Part shown: in pieces, positions 24,988 through 32,905 of the stretch
Layout of the letters: every line of letters starts with the position of its first letter
Numbering within the stretch: the stretch's first letter is position 1
Source of the DNA: Chitinimonas taiwanensis DSM 18899
GTDB lineage: Bacteria > Pseudomonadota > Gammaproteobacteria > Burkholderiales > Chitinimonadaceae
Assembly (NCBI RefSeq): GCF_900119825.1
Contig: NZ_FPKR01000011.1
Coordinates: forward strand, 62,001-126,000
Direction of reading: 5' to 3'
Length of the DNA: 64,000 nt
Program-made: the position numbers and the translations under genes
The notes under the pieces: generated by a model
Database searches by the model: none
The model's input: the letters and a program-made list of their open reading frames with translations, nothing else
What the model was told of the DNA's origin: nothing

Positions 24988-25734
24988 TCAGAAAGCAGCG
25001 GCTTGGCGTGCGGGCAGCCAGGCCAGCACGGCAATCGTGATCAGGCTCAGCACAATGCAGGCACCGCTGGGCCAGTCTTGCCACCAAGACAGCAAGAGGC
25101 CCGCGAGATAGCCGGCAGCGCCGAGCAAGAAAGCCGGCCAGAAGCCGCGCCAGCCGGGGCGGCGCCAGGCCAGGGCGGGCACGATCAGGCTGGCGAACAC
25201 CAGATACACACCGAGCAGCGCCACCGACTGGCTGACCAGCAGGGCGAAGCTGGTGTAGAAAAAGCCTGCCTGGGCCAGGCGCTGCGGCCGCCAGGCCAGG
25301 CACAGCAGAAACAGGCTGCTGAGCAACGCCAGGGGCAGCATGGCTGACCAGCTCACCCACAGCACATCCCCGGCCAGCAGGCCGGACAAGCGTTGATGGC
25401 CATGTGGGTCGGCGGCCAGCAGCAGTACGGCCAGGGCGGCCGCGCCGATATAGACGAGACCGATCAGCGCCTCGCGCCGCGCCGGCCAGCACTGGCTAAG
25501 CCAGGCCACCCCGCCGGCTCCAAGCAGGGCCAGCGCACTGCCCGCCAGACTATTGGCCCAGTCGGCCGCAAAGCGCCCTGCCGCCAGCAGCACGCCCAGG
25601 CCCGCCAGCTGGGCCACCGCCAGGTCGATGAACACGATGCCGCGTTGCAAGACCTGGCGACCGAGCGCCACATGGCTGATCAGCACCAGCAGCCCGCAGA
25701 CCAGCGGGGCCAGCAGCCAGTCGAAGGTGCTCAT
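24988..25734 (-). CDS. Second metal (zinc) ABC transporter permease, no ATPase alongside
   Basis: Integral membrane permease of the ABC-3 metal family, 248 residues and seven to eight hydrophobic segments. The conserved early helix FIDLAVAQLAGLGVLLA corresponds to the MSHA/DAISHA region of ZnuB but with changed residues. The start overlaps the stop of the receptor gene (ATGA, 25731-25734). The operon encodes no ATP-binding subunit, so the pump may share ZnuC. Zinc as substrate is inferred from the receptor and operator. Confidence 0.83.
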   Translation of the reverse strand: MSTFDWLLAPLVCGLLVLISHVALGRQVLQRGIVFIDLAVAQLAGLGVLLAAGRFAADWANSLAGSALALLGAGGVAWLSQCWPARREALIGLVYIGAAALAVLLLAADPHGHQRLSGLLAGDVLWVSWSAMLPLALLSSLFLLCLAWRPQRLAQAGFFYTSFALLVSQSVALLGVYLVFASLIVPALAWRRPGWRGFWPAFLLGAAGYLAGLLLSWWQDWPSGACIVLSLITIAVLAWLPARQAAAF

Positions 25735-26633
25735 GACCGCCCCGCTGGCGTGGCGGCATTCAGCAGCGCCGTCAGCAGCCCTTCATACCAGGCGTTCAGG
25801 TCCAGGCGCTGGCTATCCACCGTGGCGGGCAGGCTCAGCACTGGCAGCTTGATCTGCCCGGCCAGCCAGCGCGCCGGCTGCGGGTCCTGATAACTGGTCT
25901 GCACAATGACAAAGGGCTGTGCCTGCTGCGCCGACTGCAAGACCTTGCGCAGATGCACGACGCTGGGTGGCAGTCCGGGCTTGGGTTCCAGGTCCGCCAC
26001 CTGGCGCAGATTCAGCCAATGCCACAAATAGGCAAAGCTGCTGTGCTGGGCAATCAGCGCGCGGTCCTCCAGGGCGCTGGCGCGTTCTTCCCAGCGCAAT
26101 ACCTGGCGCCGCCAGGCTTCGGCCCAGCTGCCAAATCGCTGCTGGTACACGCCGGCCTGGGCCGGGTCGAGCTGGCCGAGCCGTGTGCTCAGCGCCTGCG
26201 CCACCCGCAGCATGCGGCGTGGGTCGAGGTGCAGATGCGGATTCCCCTCGGCATGCACATCGCCCATGCTGCGGTCGACGTGCTGATGCGCATCCAGCAA
26301 CTCCACCTGCTCGGCCGCGAAGAACAGGCCGGGCTGGCCGGCCTGCACGCGCGGGTTGGCGGCTTTTTGCTGCAGCAGCGGCAACCAGCCCGCTTCCAGC
26401 GACGCCCCGGTGCAGATGGCAAGATCAGCCTGGCGCAGCTGGCTGATCAGCGCCGGGCGGGCCTCGATATGGTGCGGGTCCTGGCCGGCATGGGTGGCGA
26501 TGAACAGCTTGGCGTCGGGCGCTAGGATGCGCACCAGCGCCGCCCATTCCGGCTCGCAGGCAAACACATTCAATGCCGCACAGGCGGGCAGGCCCGCCAG
26601 CCCCAGCAGCAGGGCCGCCAGCTTAGAACGCAT
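25731..26633 (-). CDS. Second zinc ABC transporter substrate-binding protein
   Basis: Periplasmic cluster A-I metal receptor, 300 residues, signal peptide residues 1-19 (ending ACA/ALNVF). Candidate zinc ligands are in AGQDPHHIEARP, the central HQHVDRSMGDVHAEGNPHLHLDP, and HSSFAYLWHWLNL. It lacks the long His-rich loop of ZnuA and instead has the short His cluster, more like AztC. ATG at 26633 overlaps the preceding outer-membrane protein gene by 11 bp; a GTG at 26639 is possible. It overlaps the permease gene at its end. Confidence 0.86.
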   Translation of the reverse strand: MRSKLAALLLGLAGLPACAALNVFACEPEWAALVRILAPDAKLFIATHAGQDPHHIEARPALISQLRQADLAICTGASLEAGWLPLLQQKAANPRVQAGQPGLFFAAEQVELLDAHQHVDRSMGDVHAEGNPHLHLDPRRMLRVAQALSTRLGQLDPAQAGVYQQRFGSWAEAWRRQVLRWEERASALEDRALIAQHSSFAYLWHWLNLRQVADLEPKPGLPPSVVHLRKVLQSAQQAQPFVIVQTSYQDPQPARWLAGQIKLPVLSLPATVDSQRLDLNAWYEGLLTALLNAATPAGRS

Positions 26634-27771
26634 GCGCACCGTGGGCTCCCAGGCTCATCGTGTAATTGAGGCTGACGGCATTGCTGGCCGCAGCAAAGCC
26701 GCCCCGGTCGCGCTGCTGGCTGAACTGCAGGCGTACCGTGGAGAAGTGCGAGGGCTTGTAAGCCAGCGCCAGGCTGCGCTCCTGCAAGCGACCCTTGTGG
26801 AAATGATCGTCGTGCGCTTCCAGCACTTTCAGCTCATCCAGGCGCGCTGCCACTTCCCATTGCGGGTTCAGGCGCAGGGCGGCGGCCAAGTACCAGGCCT
26901 GGTGGGCGTCGTCCTTGCTGGCGGCCAGACTGGGCTGGGCCAGGCGTGCGTACTCGGCCGACAGGCGCAGCTGGCGCTCGCGGTTATTGCCACCCGGCGC
27001 CCACTTCCACACCGCATCGGCAAGGTAGAGGTGACGCCCCTGGTAGCTGCCCGCATGGCTGTGGCCGTGCTCGTCCTCGTGGCTGTGCACGTGTTCTTCC
27101 TCTTCCTCGGCTGGTGCTTCGCCCAGCAGCTGGTTGCGCAGATAGCTAAGCCCGAACTGCCAGCTATGCGCGGTGCCAATATCACCGCCCAGCTTGCTGC
27201 TGACCGTATACGCCCCCACGCGTTGGCGAGTTTCGCTCACGCCGGTCAGCGTCTTGCCGCTCAGCGCTTCGGCGCCTAGCTGCCAGTAAAACGGCGTGGG
27301 CAGCAGCCAGTTCACGCGCAGGCCATCGTCAAAATAATGGCTGCCCAGAAAGGCGCGATACAGCAGCGGGCGTTCGCTGAAGTCATCGGTGTGCACATGC
27401 TGGGGGTTCAGGTAGCCAATCTGCGACAGGAAACGCCCGGCGCGCACCTGCAAGCCAGCGGGCAGCGTCTGGGTCTCGACATAAGCCTCTTCCAGTTCAA
27501 GCTCGGTTGCGCCTTCATGCTGGTGCAGCACGGCGGTGGCGCGGCCGCTGAAGGCCGGGTCGATGGCGCCACCCAAACTCAGTTCGGTATGGCCGACCGA
27601 GAAGCCGCGCTCGCGGCTGCCCAGGGCGAGGTCGCGGCTGCTGAAGCCACCATCCAGGGTGAGGCCCAGCTCCAGCGCTGCGCTGCTGGGGGCGGCCTCA
27701 TTGGCCTGTGCGGGCAGCAGGCTCAGGGCGAAGGCGAGGCTTAGGGGGGTAAGGGCGAACTTAGTGATCAT
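26623..27771 (-). CDS. Zinc-operon outer-membrane beta-barrel protein with His-rich loop
   Basis: A 382-residue exported protein (signal peptide 1-23, ending AQA/NEA) with alternating beta strands and a C-terminal phenylalanine (AHAF), the signal for BAM insertion. An internal loop around residues 225-245 is EEEEEHVHSHEDEHGHSHAG, an acidic/His metal-binding stretch that probably faces the medium or periplasm. Similar proteins occur in zinc-limitation operons of other beta- and gammaproteobacteria. No TonB plug domain is visible, so porin-like passage or metal capture is more likely than TonB transport. It overlaps the aztD-like gene by 11 bp. Confidence 0.75.
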   Translation of the reverse strand: MITKFALTPLSLAFALSLLPAQANEAAPSSAALELGLTLDGGFSSRDLALGSRERGFSVGHTELSLGGAIDPAFSGRATAVLHQHEGATELELEEAYVETQTLPAGLQVRAGRFLSQIGYLNPQHVHTDDFSERPLLYRAFLGSHYFDDGLRVNWLLPTPFYWQLGAEALSGKTLTGVSETRQRVGAYTVSSKLGGDIGTAHSWQFGLSYLRNQLLGEAPAEEEEEHVHSHEDEHGHSHAGSYQGRHLYLADAVWKWAPGGNNRERQLRLSAEYARLAQPSLAASKDDAHQAWYLAAALRLNPQWEVAARLDELKVLEAHDDHFHKGRLQERSLALAYKPSHFSTVRLQFSQQRDRGGFAAASNAVSLNYTMSLGAHGAHAF

Positions 27772-29044
27772 GGTGTGCAATTCCGAGCCAGGTCAGGCCC
27801 ATGGGGGAAAAGTTGAGGGGAAGTGGCGCACGCAGGCTGGCCTGGGCGATATCGATGACGGCGATCTGGCGGCCCGCGGGGTCGGCCAGATAGGCGAGGT
27901 CATCGGACTGACTGATGGTCAGGCTGGGGAAGGGACTGGCGGTGGGCATGCTGGCAATCACGCTCAGGCTGCTGCGCTTGGCCCAAGCCGCGGCGCTATC
28001 GAGCACATGCACGCTGCCCTGGTCGTCCAAGACCAGCAGCTGCTCGCCATGCCGGTCGAAAGCCACACCGCGTTGCGTGCGGCCCGTTGCCCAGTTGATG
28101 CGGGTGATGGTGGCCTTGTCCGGGTCGATCTCGAACAGATGGCCGGGCGAGGCGATGCCGACAAAGCGCGCCTGCTCGTGGTGGCCGGTAATGGTGCCAA
28201 TGCGCACGCCGGTGCCGATATCGGCCGGATTGGCCAGCTTGCTGGCGGTGAAGTTGGCGCCATCCTGGCGGATTAGCAGCACGCCATCGCTACAGCCAAA
28301 GGCGCTGTAATTGACATTCGAATAGCTGCCGTGCAGGCCGGGGCAGGGCGTATCGAAGCGCTGCACAAACTGGTAGCTGTTGCCCTGGCGCCGGTACAGC
28401 TCCACCTGGCTGGGCAGCGTGTCGGTGTTATCCGGGGCGCGATAGGTGGTCAGCAAATACTCGCCACGCGGCTCGGCCGTGCCGTGCATGGGCTTATCCA
28501 GCGTCAGCGTGGCCTCGGCGCGCGATGCCGCGATGCTGGCATCCGACAGCGTCACCACGCCGGCCGGGCTATTGCTGCTCACCAGGCCATCCATGAATAG
28601 CGCGGCTAGGCGGTCATGGGTTTCGTAATGCGTGGGGCGCACGCCATTGAGCTGATACGACAGCAGGCGCGGCGCCTCGGCGTAGTCGTGCAAGTGGTCG
28701 CCATGGTCCTCTTGCCATACGCCGCCATCGACGATCTGCACCGCATCCTGGGTGCGCTGAATCGCCAGTGCATAGCGGCGGTCGGGGCTGGCATACAGCG
28801 CGCTGGGCGCATAGGCGAGGGTGAAACTCTGCGCGACAGCCTGTTTGTCGAGGTCATACACGCGCAGCGCGGTAGCGCCGGCTTCGCTAATGGCCAGACG
28901 GCCGAGCGTGCTGCTCGCATGGTCATCATCGTGCCCGGCATCCGCGCTGGGCTTGCCCTGCTGGGTTTCGGAATTACAGGCGGCCAGCAGACTGAGCAGC
29001 AAAAGGGCAGCCAGCCGGCGTGGTGCGGAAGGAAAAGCGTTCAT
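27761..29044 (-). CDS. AztD-like periplasmic zinc chaperone, lipoprotein
   Basis: A 427-residue protein with a lipoprotein signal (lipobox LAAC, Cys23), a metal-binding N-terminal stretch (DAGHDDDHASS) and a beta-propeller body. Several AztD-type motifs are present: DGGVWQEDHGDHLHDY, GTAEPRGEYLLTTYR, CPGLHGSYS and FGCSDGVLL. In Paracoccus, AztD passes zinc to the ABC receptor AztC. Here the receptor is two genes downstream in the same operon. ATG at 29044 is chosen; an upstream TTG at 29080 lies inside the operator. It is the first gene of operon II, directly under two palindromes. Confidence 0.82.
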   Translation of the reverse strand: MNAFPSAPRRLAALLLLSLLAACNSETQQGKPSADAGHDDDHASSTLGRLAISEAGATALRVYDLDKQAVAQSFTLAYAPSALYASPDRRYALAIQRTQDAVQIVDGGVWQEDHGDHLHDYAEAPRLLSYQLNGVRPTHYETHDRLAALFMDGLVSSNSPAGVVTLSDASIAASRAEATLTLDKPMHGTAEPRGEYLLTTYRAPDNTDTLPSQVELYRRQGNSYQFVQRFDTPCPGLHGSYSNVNYSAFGCSDGVLLIRQDGANFTASKLANPADIGTGVRIGTITGHHEQARFVGIASPGHLFEIDPDKATITRINWATGRTQRGVAFDRHGEQLLVLDDQGSVHVLDSAAAWAKRSSLSVIASMPTASPFPSLTISQSDDLAYLADPAGRQIAVIDIAQASLRAPLPLNFSPMGLTWLGIAHHDH

Positions 29045-29064
29045 GGCGGTCTCGTTGTGTGGAA

Positions 29065-29100
29065 TGTTATACCGTAACAAATGTTATAACATATCAATCA
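29065..29100 (-). promoter_or_regulatory. Tandem Zur-type operators upstream of zinc operon II
   Basis: Two dyads lie 20-55 bp upstream of the aztD-like start: TGTTA-N5-TAACA (29065-29079) and the perfect ATGTTATAACAT (29081-29092), extended as ATGTTATAACATATCAATCA. The latter matches the zur operator at 18 of 20 bases. A TATAAC -10 candidate overlaps the first dyad. Their -35 partner is weak. Confidence 0.75.
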
Positions 29101-29392
29101 AGCTGAGAAGCCTGTCCATGAGGCTGGGCAATGCTTTGGGGTGAAAGCTCGGCGAGAGCACATGGTTCCGCTTCCAACCCAAGCGGTCTAACTTCTCCGC
29201 GCGCCAAAGGCTCCCCGCCTTCGCGGCCGCCATTGCGACATTCGGCACGCGCGTGTCGCACGCCGCGCTCGACACCCGCCGCCCTGATACGGTCTACTGC
29301 ACCTCGCCGCCGGCATGGGACGCGCCGGCTCCATCGTGCTAACGCATGCGCGCTCAAACGGATCGGCACCGCGCGAAGACAAGGGTGAGTGG
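29101..29392. other. Gene-free stretch between operon II and the lipoprotein gene
   Basis: No credible gene is seen in these 292 bp. The open frames here have atypical composition and no ribosome site. It must hold the promoter of the plus-strand lipoprotein gene, but none is convincing. Confidence 0.5.
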
Positions 29393-30652
29393 ATGTACAA
29401 GTTCTCGGTTTTTATCTTGGTCTTACTGGCGGGCTGCGGGGCGGAGCCACTCGAACTGCCCGCGCCGGTAAAGGCTGAAGCCTTGGCCGCGACGCATCAC
29501 CGGATCAGCATCACACCAATCGGTGCCGCAGCCCCGGCCGAGCAATGGCGTACCCAGGTCGTCGCGCTCTATTCGCCACTCGATAGCAGCCAGCCCGGCA
29601 CCAGCACCGAATCAACGAGCTACTCGAATTGCAAGAAAAGCAGCGGCGTGGTCTTCGTGCCCTTGCCTAACCTGTTCCCCTGCACCCGCAGCTTCTCGAA
29701 GACCCTCGAGCGGCAATTGCCAGCGAGCCAGATCCAGCATGCTGGCGGATCGGTGCTGGTGAACTTCGAACCCGTGGTAACGGATGGCGGCGCCCGCTAC
29801 CGGATACGCGATTTGTATCTCGATTACCGCCGCTGCAGCGGCGATTGCCCGGAGCAAAGGCTCCACATCGATCTGCGCTGCCATCGCGCTGATGCCAGCG
29901 ACGAGGTGGTGGGCGAGGATCTGCTGCTGCGCTACCAACGTGGCGCAACCGCCAGCGCCGAAGCCGCCGAATGCGCACTGAAGCGAGGCGAATGGCCGGG
30001 TTGGTATCAGCGGGACACCGTGATGCCGATACTCAAGGGCCACTTCGGCGAGGACGACTACGGGCAGAGCGATACCTTGCTCAGCGCCTACAGCGCCGTG
30101 CCCACCGCTAAGGGCGGCTGGCTACCCAACCCGGCATACGGGCGCAACCATTTCCGTGATCTGTGCCCGCTTGAAAAAGTTGGAAACGGCTACGAAGTTG
30201 CCGACGGAATCTGGCGACTGAGCGCCGCCGACGGATGGCCATTTGATCCGCAAGTCGAAGTACGCCGCTATCGGCCGCCAGGCAGAGGCCTGTGCGCCAT
30301 CGAGCTCGAAGGCCACCACAGCGAAGGCGAACTCCAGCATCGCGTGCGCTACTTCTACGAATTCACCGACGGCCAGCTGATGCAGGTGCGCAGTGAAGAG
30401 CAGGTGCACATTGAAGAGCCGGGCGACATTCAGCGCACCTGGCGCTTCGAGGGTGGCAAACCCCTCGAATACATCTACCGTAACAACGACCGCAGCGGCG
30501 ATGGGCGTGAGGTGCGCTACTGGCACCGTATCGCCGCTGAACAATGGCCCAAGCAAATGAACTACCAGCCGGACATGGCGGAATTCGAACGGATGAAGCA
30601 CTTCGCGGCACGACTGGCGAATCGCTCGGCGACGCTCAAGCCGACGCCATAG
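29393..30652 (+). CDS. Hypothetical lipoprotein
   Basis: A 419-residue protein with a lipoprotein signal (LLAGC, Cys15), starting after GGGTGAG. The body is rich in Cys pairs (SYSNCKKSS, PCTRSFSK, YRRCSGDCPEQ, IDLRCHR, RDLCPLE) and aromatic residues, suggesting a disulfide-bonded periplasmic domain. I do not recognise a family. It stands alone, upstream of an inverted-repeat element and divergent to zinc operon II, whose promoter region it shares. No evidence ties it functionally to zinc. Confidence 0.75.
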   Translation: MYKFSVFILVLLAGCGAEPLELPAPVKAEALAATHHRISITPIGAAAPAEQWRTQVVALYSPLDSSQPGTSTESTSYSNCKKSSGVVFVPLPNLFPCTRSFSKTLERQLPASQIQHAGGSVLVNFEPVVTDGGARYRIRDLYLDYRRCSGDCPEQRLHIDLRCHRADASDEVVGEDLLLRYQRGATASAEAAECALKRGEWPGWYQRDTVMPILKGHFGEDDYGQSDTLLSAYSAVPTAKGGWLPNPAYGRNHFRDLCPLEKVGNGYEVADGIWRLSAADGWPFDPQVEVRRYRPPGRGLCAIELEGHHSEGELQHRVRYFYEFTDGQLMQVRSEEQVHIEEPGDIQRTWRFEGGKPLEYIYRNNDRSGDGREVRYWHRIAAEQWPKQMNYQPDMAEFERMKHFAARLANRSATLKPTP

Positions 30653-30724
30653 CGCCGCCGCGCACGCTGATCAAGCCACGCGTTTGCCAAGCACAGCGTG
30701 GCCTCTCTCTCGACGGCATAGTTG

Positions 30725-30840
30725 GTAGGGGGATTAGCCGTAGGCGTAACCCGCAAAATAATCAGATTGCACGCCACCGACGGTTTCAGCTGCGATCAGC
30801 GGGATTTCCAAGTGGCTTGATGGAGCCAACCATGCCCTAC
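30725..30840. repeat. Inverted-repeat element, copy A
   Basis: A 116-bp non-coding element starting GTAGGGGGATTAGCC and ending GCCAACCATGCCCTAC. It is closely similar to copy B at 31331-31443 (shared GTAGGCGTAACCCGCAAAA) and related at its ends to copy C at 60440-60561. The terminal inverted repeats suggest a non-autonomous, MITE-like or REP-like sequence. Confidence 0.7.
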
Positions 30841-30860
30841 ATGTCTGTATCGGGTGGACT

Positions 30861-31238
30861 CTAACTTTGCCGGCTTTCGGTGGAAGGGCCACGAAGCCCG
30901 ATGCAATTACCCCAAGGGTCCTGGACTTGGCATATGGCCTGGCCGTTCTCAATGAGCATTGGGCCACGATACAAACGTGCACCGATGGCTTGGAAGTGTT
31001 GGAGCGATGCCTCGAAATTGCGTACCTGCCAGTAGACAACAGAGCCGGCAGGACCAGAGGGTACTTTGACGTCTGATGGCACAAGCTCGAGGTTGACATT
31101 GCCAAGGCAAAGATATTCAAAGTCTGAATCGGGCAAGCGCTGACGAACCGCATCGGGAAATGCGCGCTGGTACCAAGCTAATGCTTCTGGGACGTTTCCA
31201 ACGTGGATCATGACGGCGGCGACGGCGTATTCGGGCAT
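30861..31238 (-). CDS. VOC (glyoxalase/bleomycin resistance) family protein
   Basis: A 125-residue vicinal-oxygen-chelate protein with the paired beta-alpha-beta-beta-beta motifs: VAAVMIHVGNVPEALAWYQRAFP at the N-terminus and ICQVQDPWGNCIGLRGP at the C-terminus. Metal ligand positions (His12 and glutamates) are partly visible. Specific substrate is unknown. It lies between two inverted-repeat elements, 20 bp from copy A and about 90 bp from copy B, a setting typical of acquired single genes. Confidence 0.85.
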   Translation of the reverse strand: MPEYAVAAVMIHVGNVPEALAWYQRAFPDAVRQRLPDSDFEYLCLGNVNLELVPSDVKVPSGPAGSVVYWQVRNFEASLQHFQAIGARLYRGPMLIENGQAICQVQDPWGNCIGLRGPSTESRQS

Positions 31239-31330
31239 GGCGTGACGGGTTGCACAAGGTTTGAGTTAGGCGGCCCACTGTGGAATGACGCATTGGGGCA
31301 CGGATGAAATAAGGCCCAAAGGCAACAGTG

Positions 31331-31443
31331 GTAGTGCGGGTTAGCCGTAGGCGTAACCCGCAAAAATCGGATTACACAACACCGCTCGTTTTAGCTGAAA
31401 TCAGCGTGGTTTCTGCGCGGGTGATAAAGCCAACCCGCCCTAC
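31331..31443. repeat. Inverted-repeat element, copy B
   Basis: A 113-bp element with imperfect terminal inverted repeats GTAGTGCGGGTT and AACCCGCCCTAC and an internal hairpin (GCGGGTTA...TAACCCGC). It lies between the VOC and SUKH genes. Just outside it, CAATGCG (31473) and CGCATTG (31290) form a further inverted pair. Confidence 0.72.
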
Positions 31444-31491
31444 ATGGCTAAGTGGTAAAGCCACGTTGGTGTCAATGCGTTGGGTGGGGGA

Positions 31492-31983
31492 TTAGGCATC
31501 CCTTGCATAGGGCAGTGCCGGAAGGGACTCCGCCCACTCGATGAGCTTGAAATCACGACGTTCGAGTTCGCTCATGAATGAAACGAAGCTACTGGCTAGA
31601 ACGGTGTACGTTGGAGCCGACCTTGAGAGAAATACGATGGTGCCGCGCTCTGGAACGAAGGCGTAGAAGTTACCTAGTTCGTCTTGAGCGAAAATGACCA
31701 AGTCCTCCAGCTCACTGTGTTCGACCCACTTAAACCACTTAAACCACTCAAACCTGAAGCTCAAACTTTCATCCAGATCACCGTATCCGACTGCCAGCAA
31801 CCAGGCTGCTAGGTCTTGCGGGATTGTGGCGCCTACCTGGCGCTCGATCTGGTCGATGTCTATTGCTGAGATCGGACGAAATTGCTCAAAGAGCGGCTTG
31901 GAATGGAGGAACTTCCGTCGCCTAAGGCTGAGGATTCGGTTAGCGATGGCATGCATGGATGAGGATGCTTTGAGCATGGGCAT
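31492..31983 (-). CDS. SMI1/KNR4 (SUKH) family protein
   Basis: A 163-residue SUKH-fold protein. The family core is IDIDQIERQVGATIPQDLAAWLLAVGYGDLD, then LVIFAQDELGNFYAFVPE and a final FVSFMSELE. SUKH proteins are often immunity proteins against polymorphic toxins, frequently as orphan genes. No toxin gene is adjacent. The start at 31983 (MPMLKASSS) follows a GAGAA sequence; the frame remains open far upstream without support. A tandem 9-bp repeat encodes FEW-FKW-FKW in the middle of the protein. Confidence 0.75.
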   Translation of the reverse strand: MPMLKASSSMHAIANRILSLRRRKFLHSKPLFEQFRPISAIDIDQIERQVGATIPQDLAAWLLAVGYGDLDESLSFRFEWFKWFKWVEHSELEDLVIFAQDELGNFYAFVPERGTIVFLSRSAPTYTVLASSFVSFMSELERRDFKLIEWAESLPALPYARDA

Positions 31984-32570
31984 AGATGTGTTCTCTAACC
32001 CTAATCCGACCCCAAATGGGGCAACAAAAATATTAAAACGACCTGAGTTATCCACCCGCTGTTGCCGCGAAGTCCTTGATGTACTTCCCATAGCATGTCG
32101 CCTAACAAGGCGGCAGGTCCAACAACACTTTGCATGCGCTGCCACTAGCGCTCGTACCCTGAGATGGCATTGGACGCAGATGCTTGAGGGCCGCACAAGC
32201 GCGCAGGCTAGCGCAAAGTGTCGTCGTGCGTAAGGCAGGTCAGCAACAAAGCCTCCTAAGCGGGGTTTTGTTCAAGCCGGCGGCGTGCTTGGCGCATGGC
32301 GGCGTTTCGACTGGTGTGGGGCCATGCCGGCGGCGCTGGCCTTTACGCCCTCATTTTCCCCTTGTCGCTGCGCAGCCGGGCAGCGCTCGCCCTGTGCTTT
32401 GCTGAGCTGCCGGGCGTACAACACGCACAGCCTTCTCTTGCCACTCATGCATCTGCAAGATGTTGCTTAGGTACATGAATGCATAAGGAATTTCACCTGC
32501 TCTTCGTCCTTGGGTGAGCCTTGTTCGAGAGAGATTGCGCCAAGCATTTCTCGCACTAGATAAGAATGAC
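31984..32570. other. Gene-free stretch upstream of hemP
   Basis: Nearly 590 bp hold no convincing gene. At 32209-32273 lies a degenerate copy of the thiD-lysA terminator block: GCTAGCGCAAAGT is identical to 1381-1393, followed by AACAAAGCC...GGGGTTTTGTT. The rest gives no signal beyond the hemP promoter at its right edge. Confidence 0.5.
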
Positions 32571-32601
32571 TTGCATTTATCAAATGATAACAATTATCAT
32601 T
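32571..32601 (+). promoter_or_regulatory. hemP promoter with Fur box
   Basis: AATGATAA-CAA-TTATCATT (32583-32601) is a perfect inverted repeat of Fur-box type. It overlaps a promoter made of TTGCAT (32571) and TATCAT (32595) with an 18-bp spacer. The predicted transcription start coincides with the hemP ATG at 32607. Confidence 0.8.
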
Positions 32602-32606
32602 CATCC

Positions 32607-32774
32607 ATGAAAAACGAACCGAACAAGGCCGCCCCATCAGCCCAGTCGCTCGAGCGTATCCGCCTCGATGCGCTGACGCTGTTGCAGGGTCGGCAGGAGC
32701 TGGAGATTGCCCATCGTGGCGAGATCTATCGCCTGCGCATGACCCGCAACGGCAAGCTGATCCTGACCAAATGA
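32607..32774 (+). CDS. hemP: Hemin uptake protein HemP
   Basis: A 55-residue HemP/HmuP-type small protein often found first in heme uptake operons; in some bacteria it is needed to activate the heme receptor gene. The C-terminal family signature is visible: GEIYRLRMTRNGKLILTK. It lies immediately downstream of a Fur box and upstream of the TonB receptor, with a terminator-like hairpin between. No Shine-Dalgarno sequence precedes the ATG, consistent with leaderless translation. Confidence 0.88.
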   Translation: MKNEPNKAAPSAQSLERIRLDALTLLQGRQELEIAHRGEIYRLRMTRNGKLILTK

Positions 32775-32859
32775 ACCCGCTGCGCATGGCGCAGCCCACC
32801 CTTCCATGACGATGTAGCCAGCCAGCCAGCCCCGTGCCAGCAAGCCAGCCCTTATACGC

Positions 32860-32890
32860 CCCCGCCGCTTTTCGGCGGCGGGGCATTTTT
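32860..32890 (+). terminator. Terminator-like hairpin between hemP and the heme receptor gene
   Basis: CCCCGCCGC (32860-32868) pairs with GCGGCGGGG (32875-32883), followed by CATTTTTT. It would partly stop transcription after hemP and so lower receptor expression or act as an attenuator. Confidence 0.7.
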
Positions 32891-32905
32891 TGGACCCTGG
32901 ACATA

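Noticed and set aside
32098-32110. GCCTAACAAGG upstream of the SUKH gene as an attC end
   Set aside because: No complementary half with GTTRRRY was found within a plausible distance on either strand.
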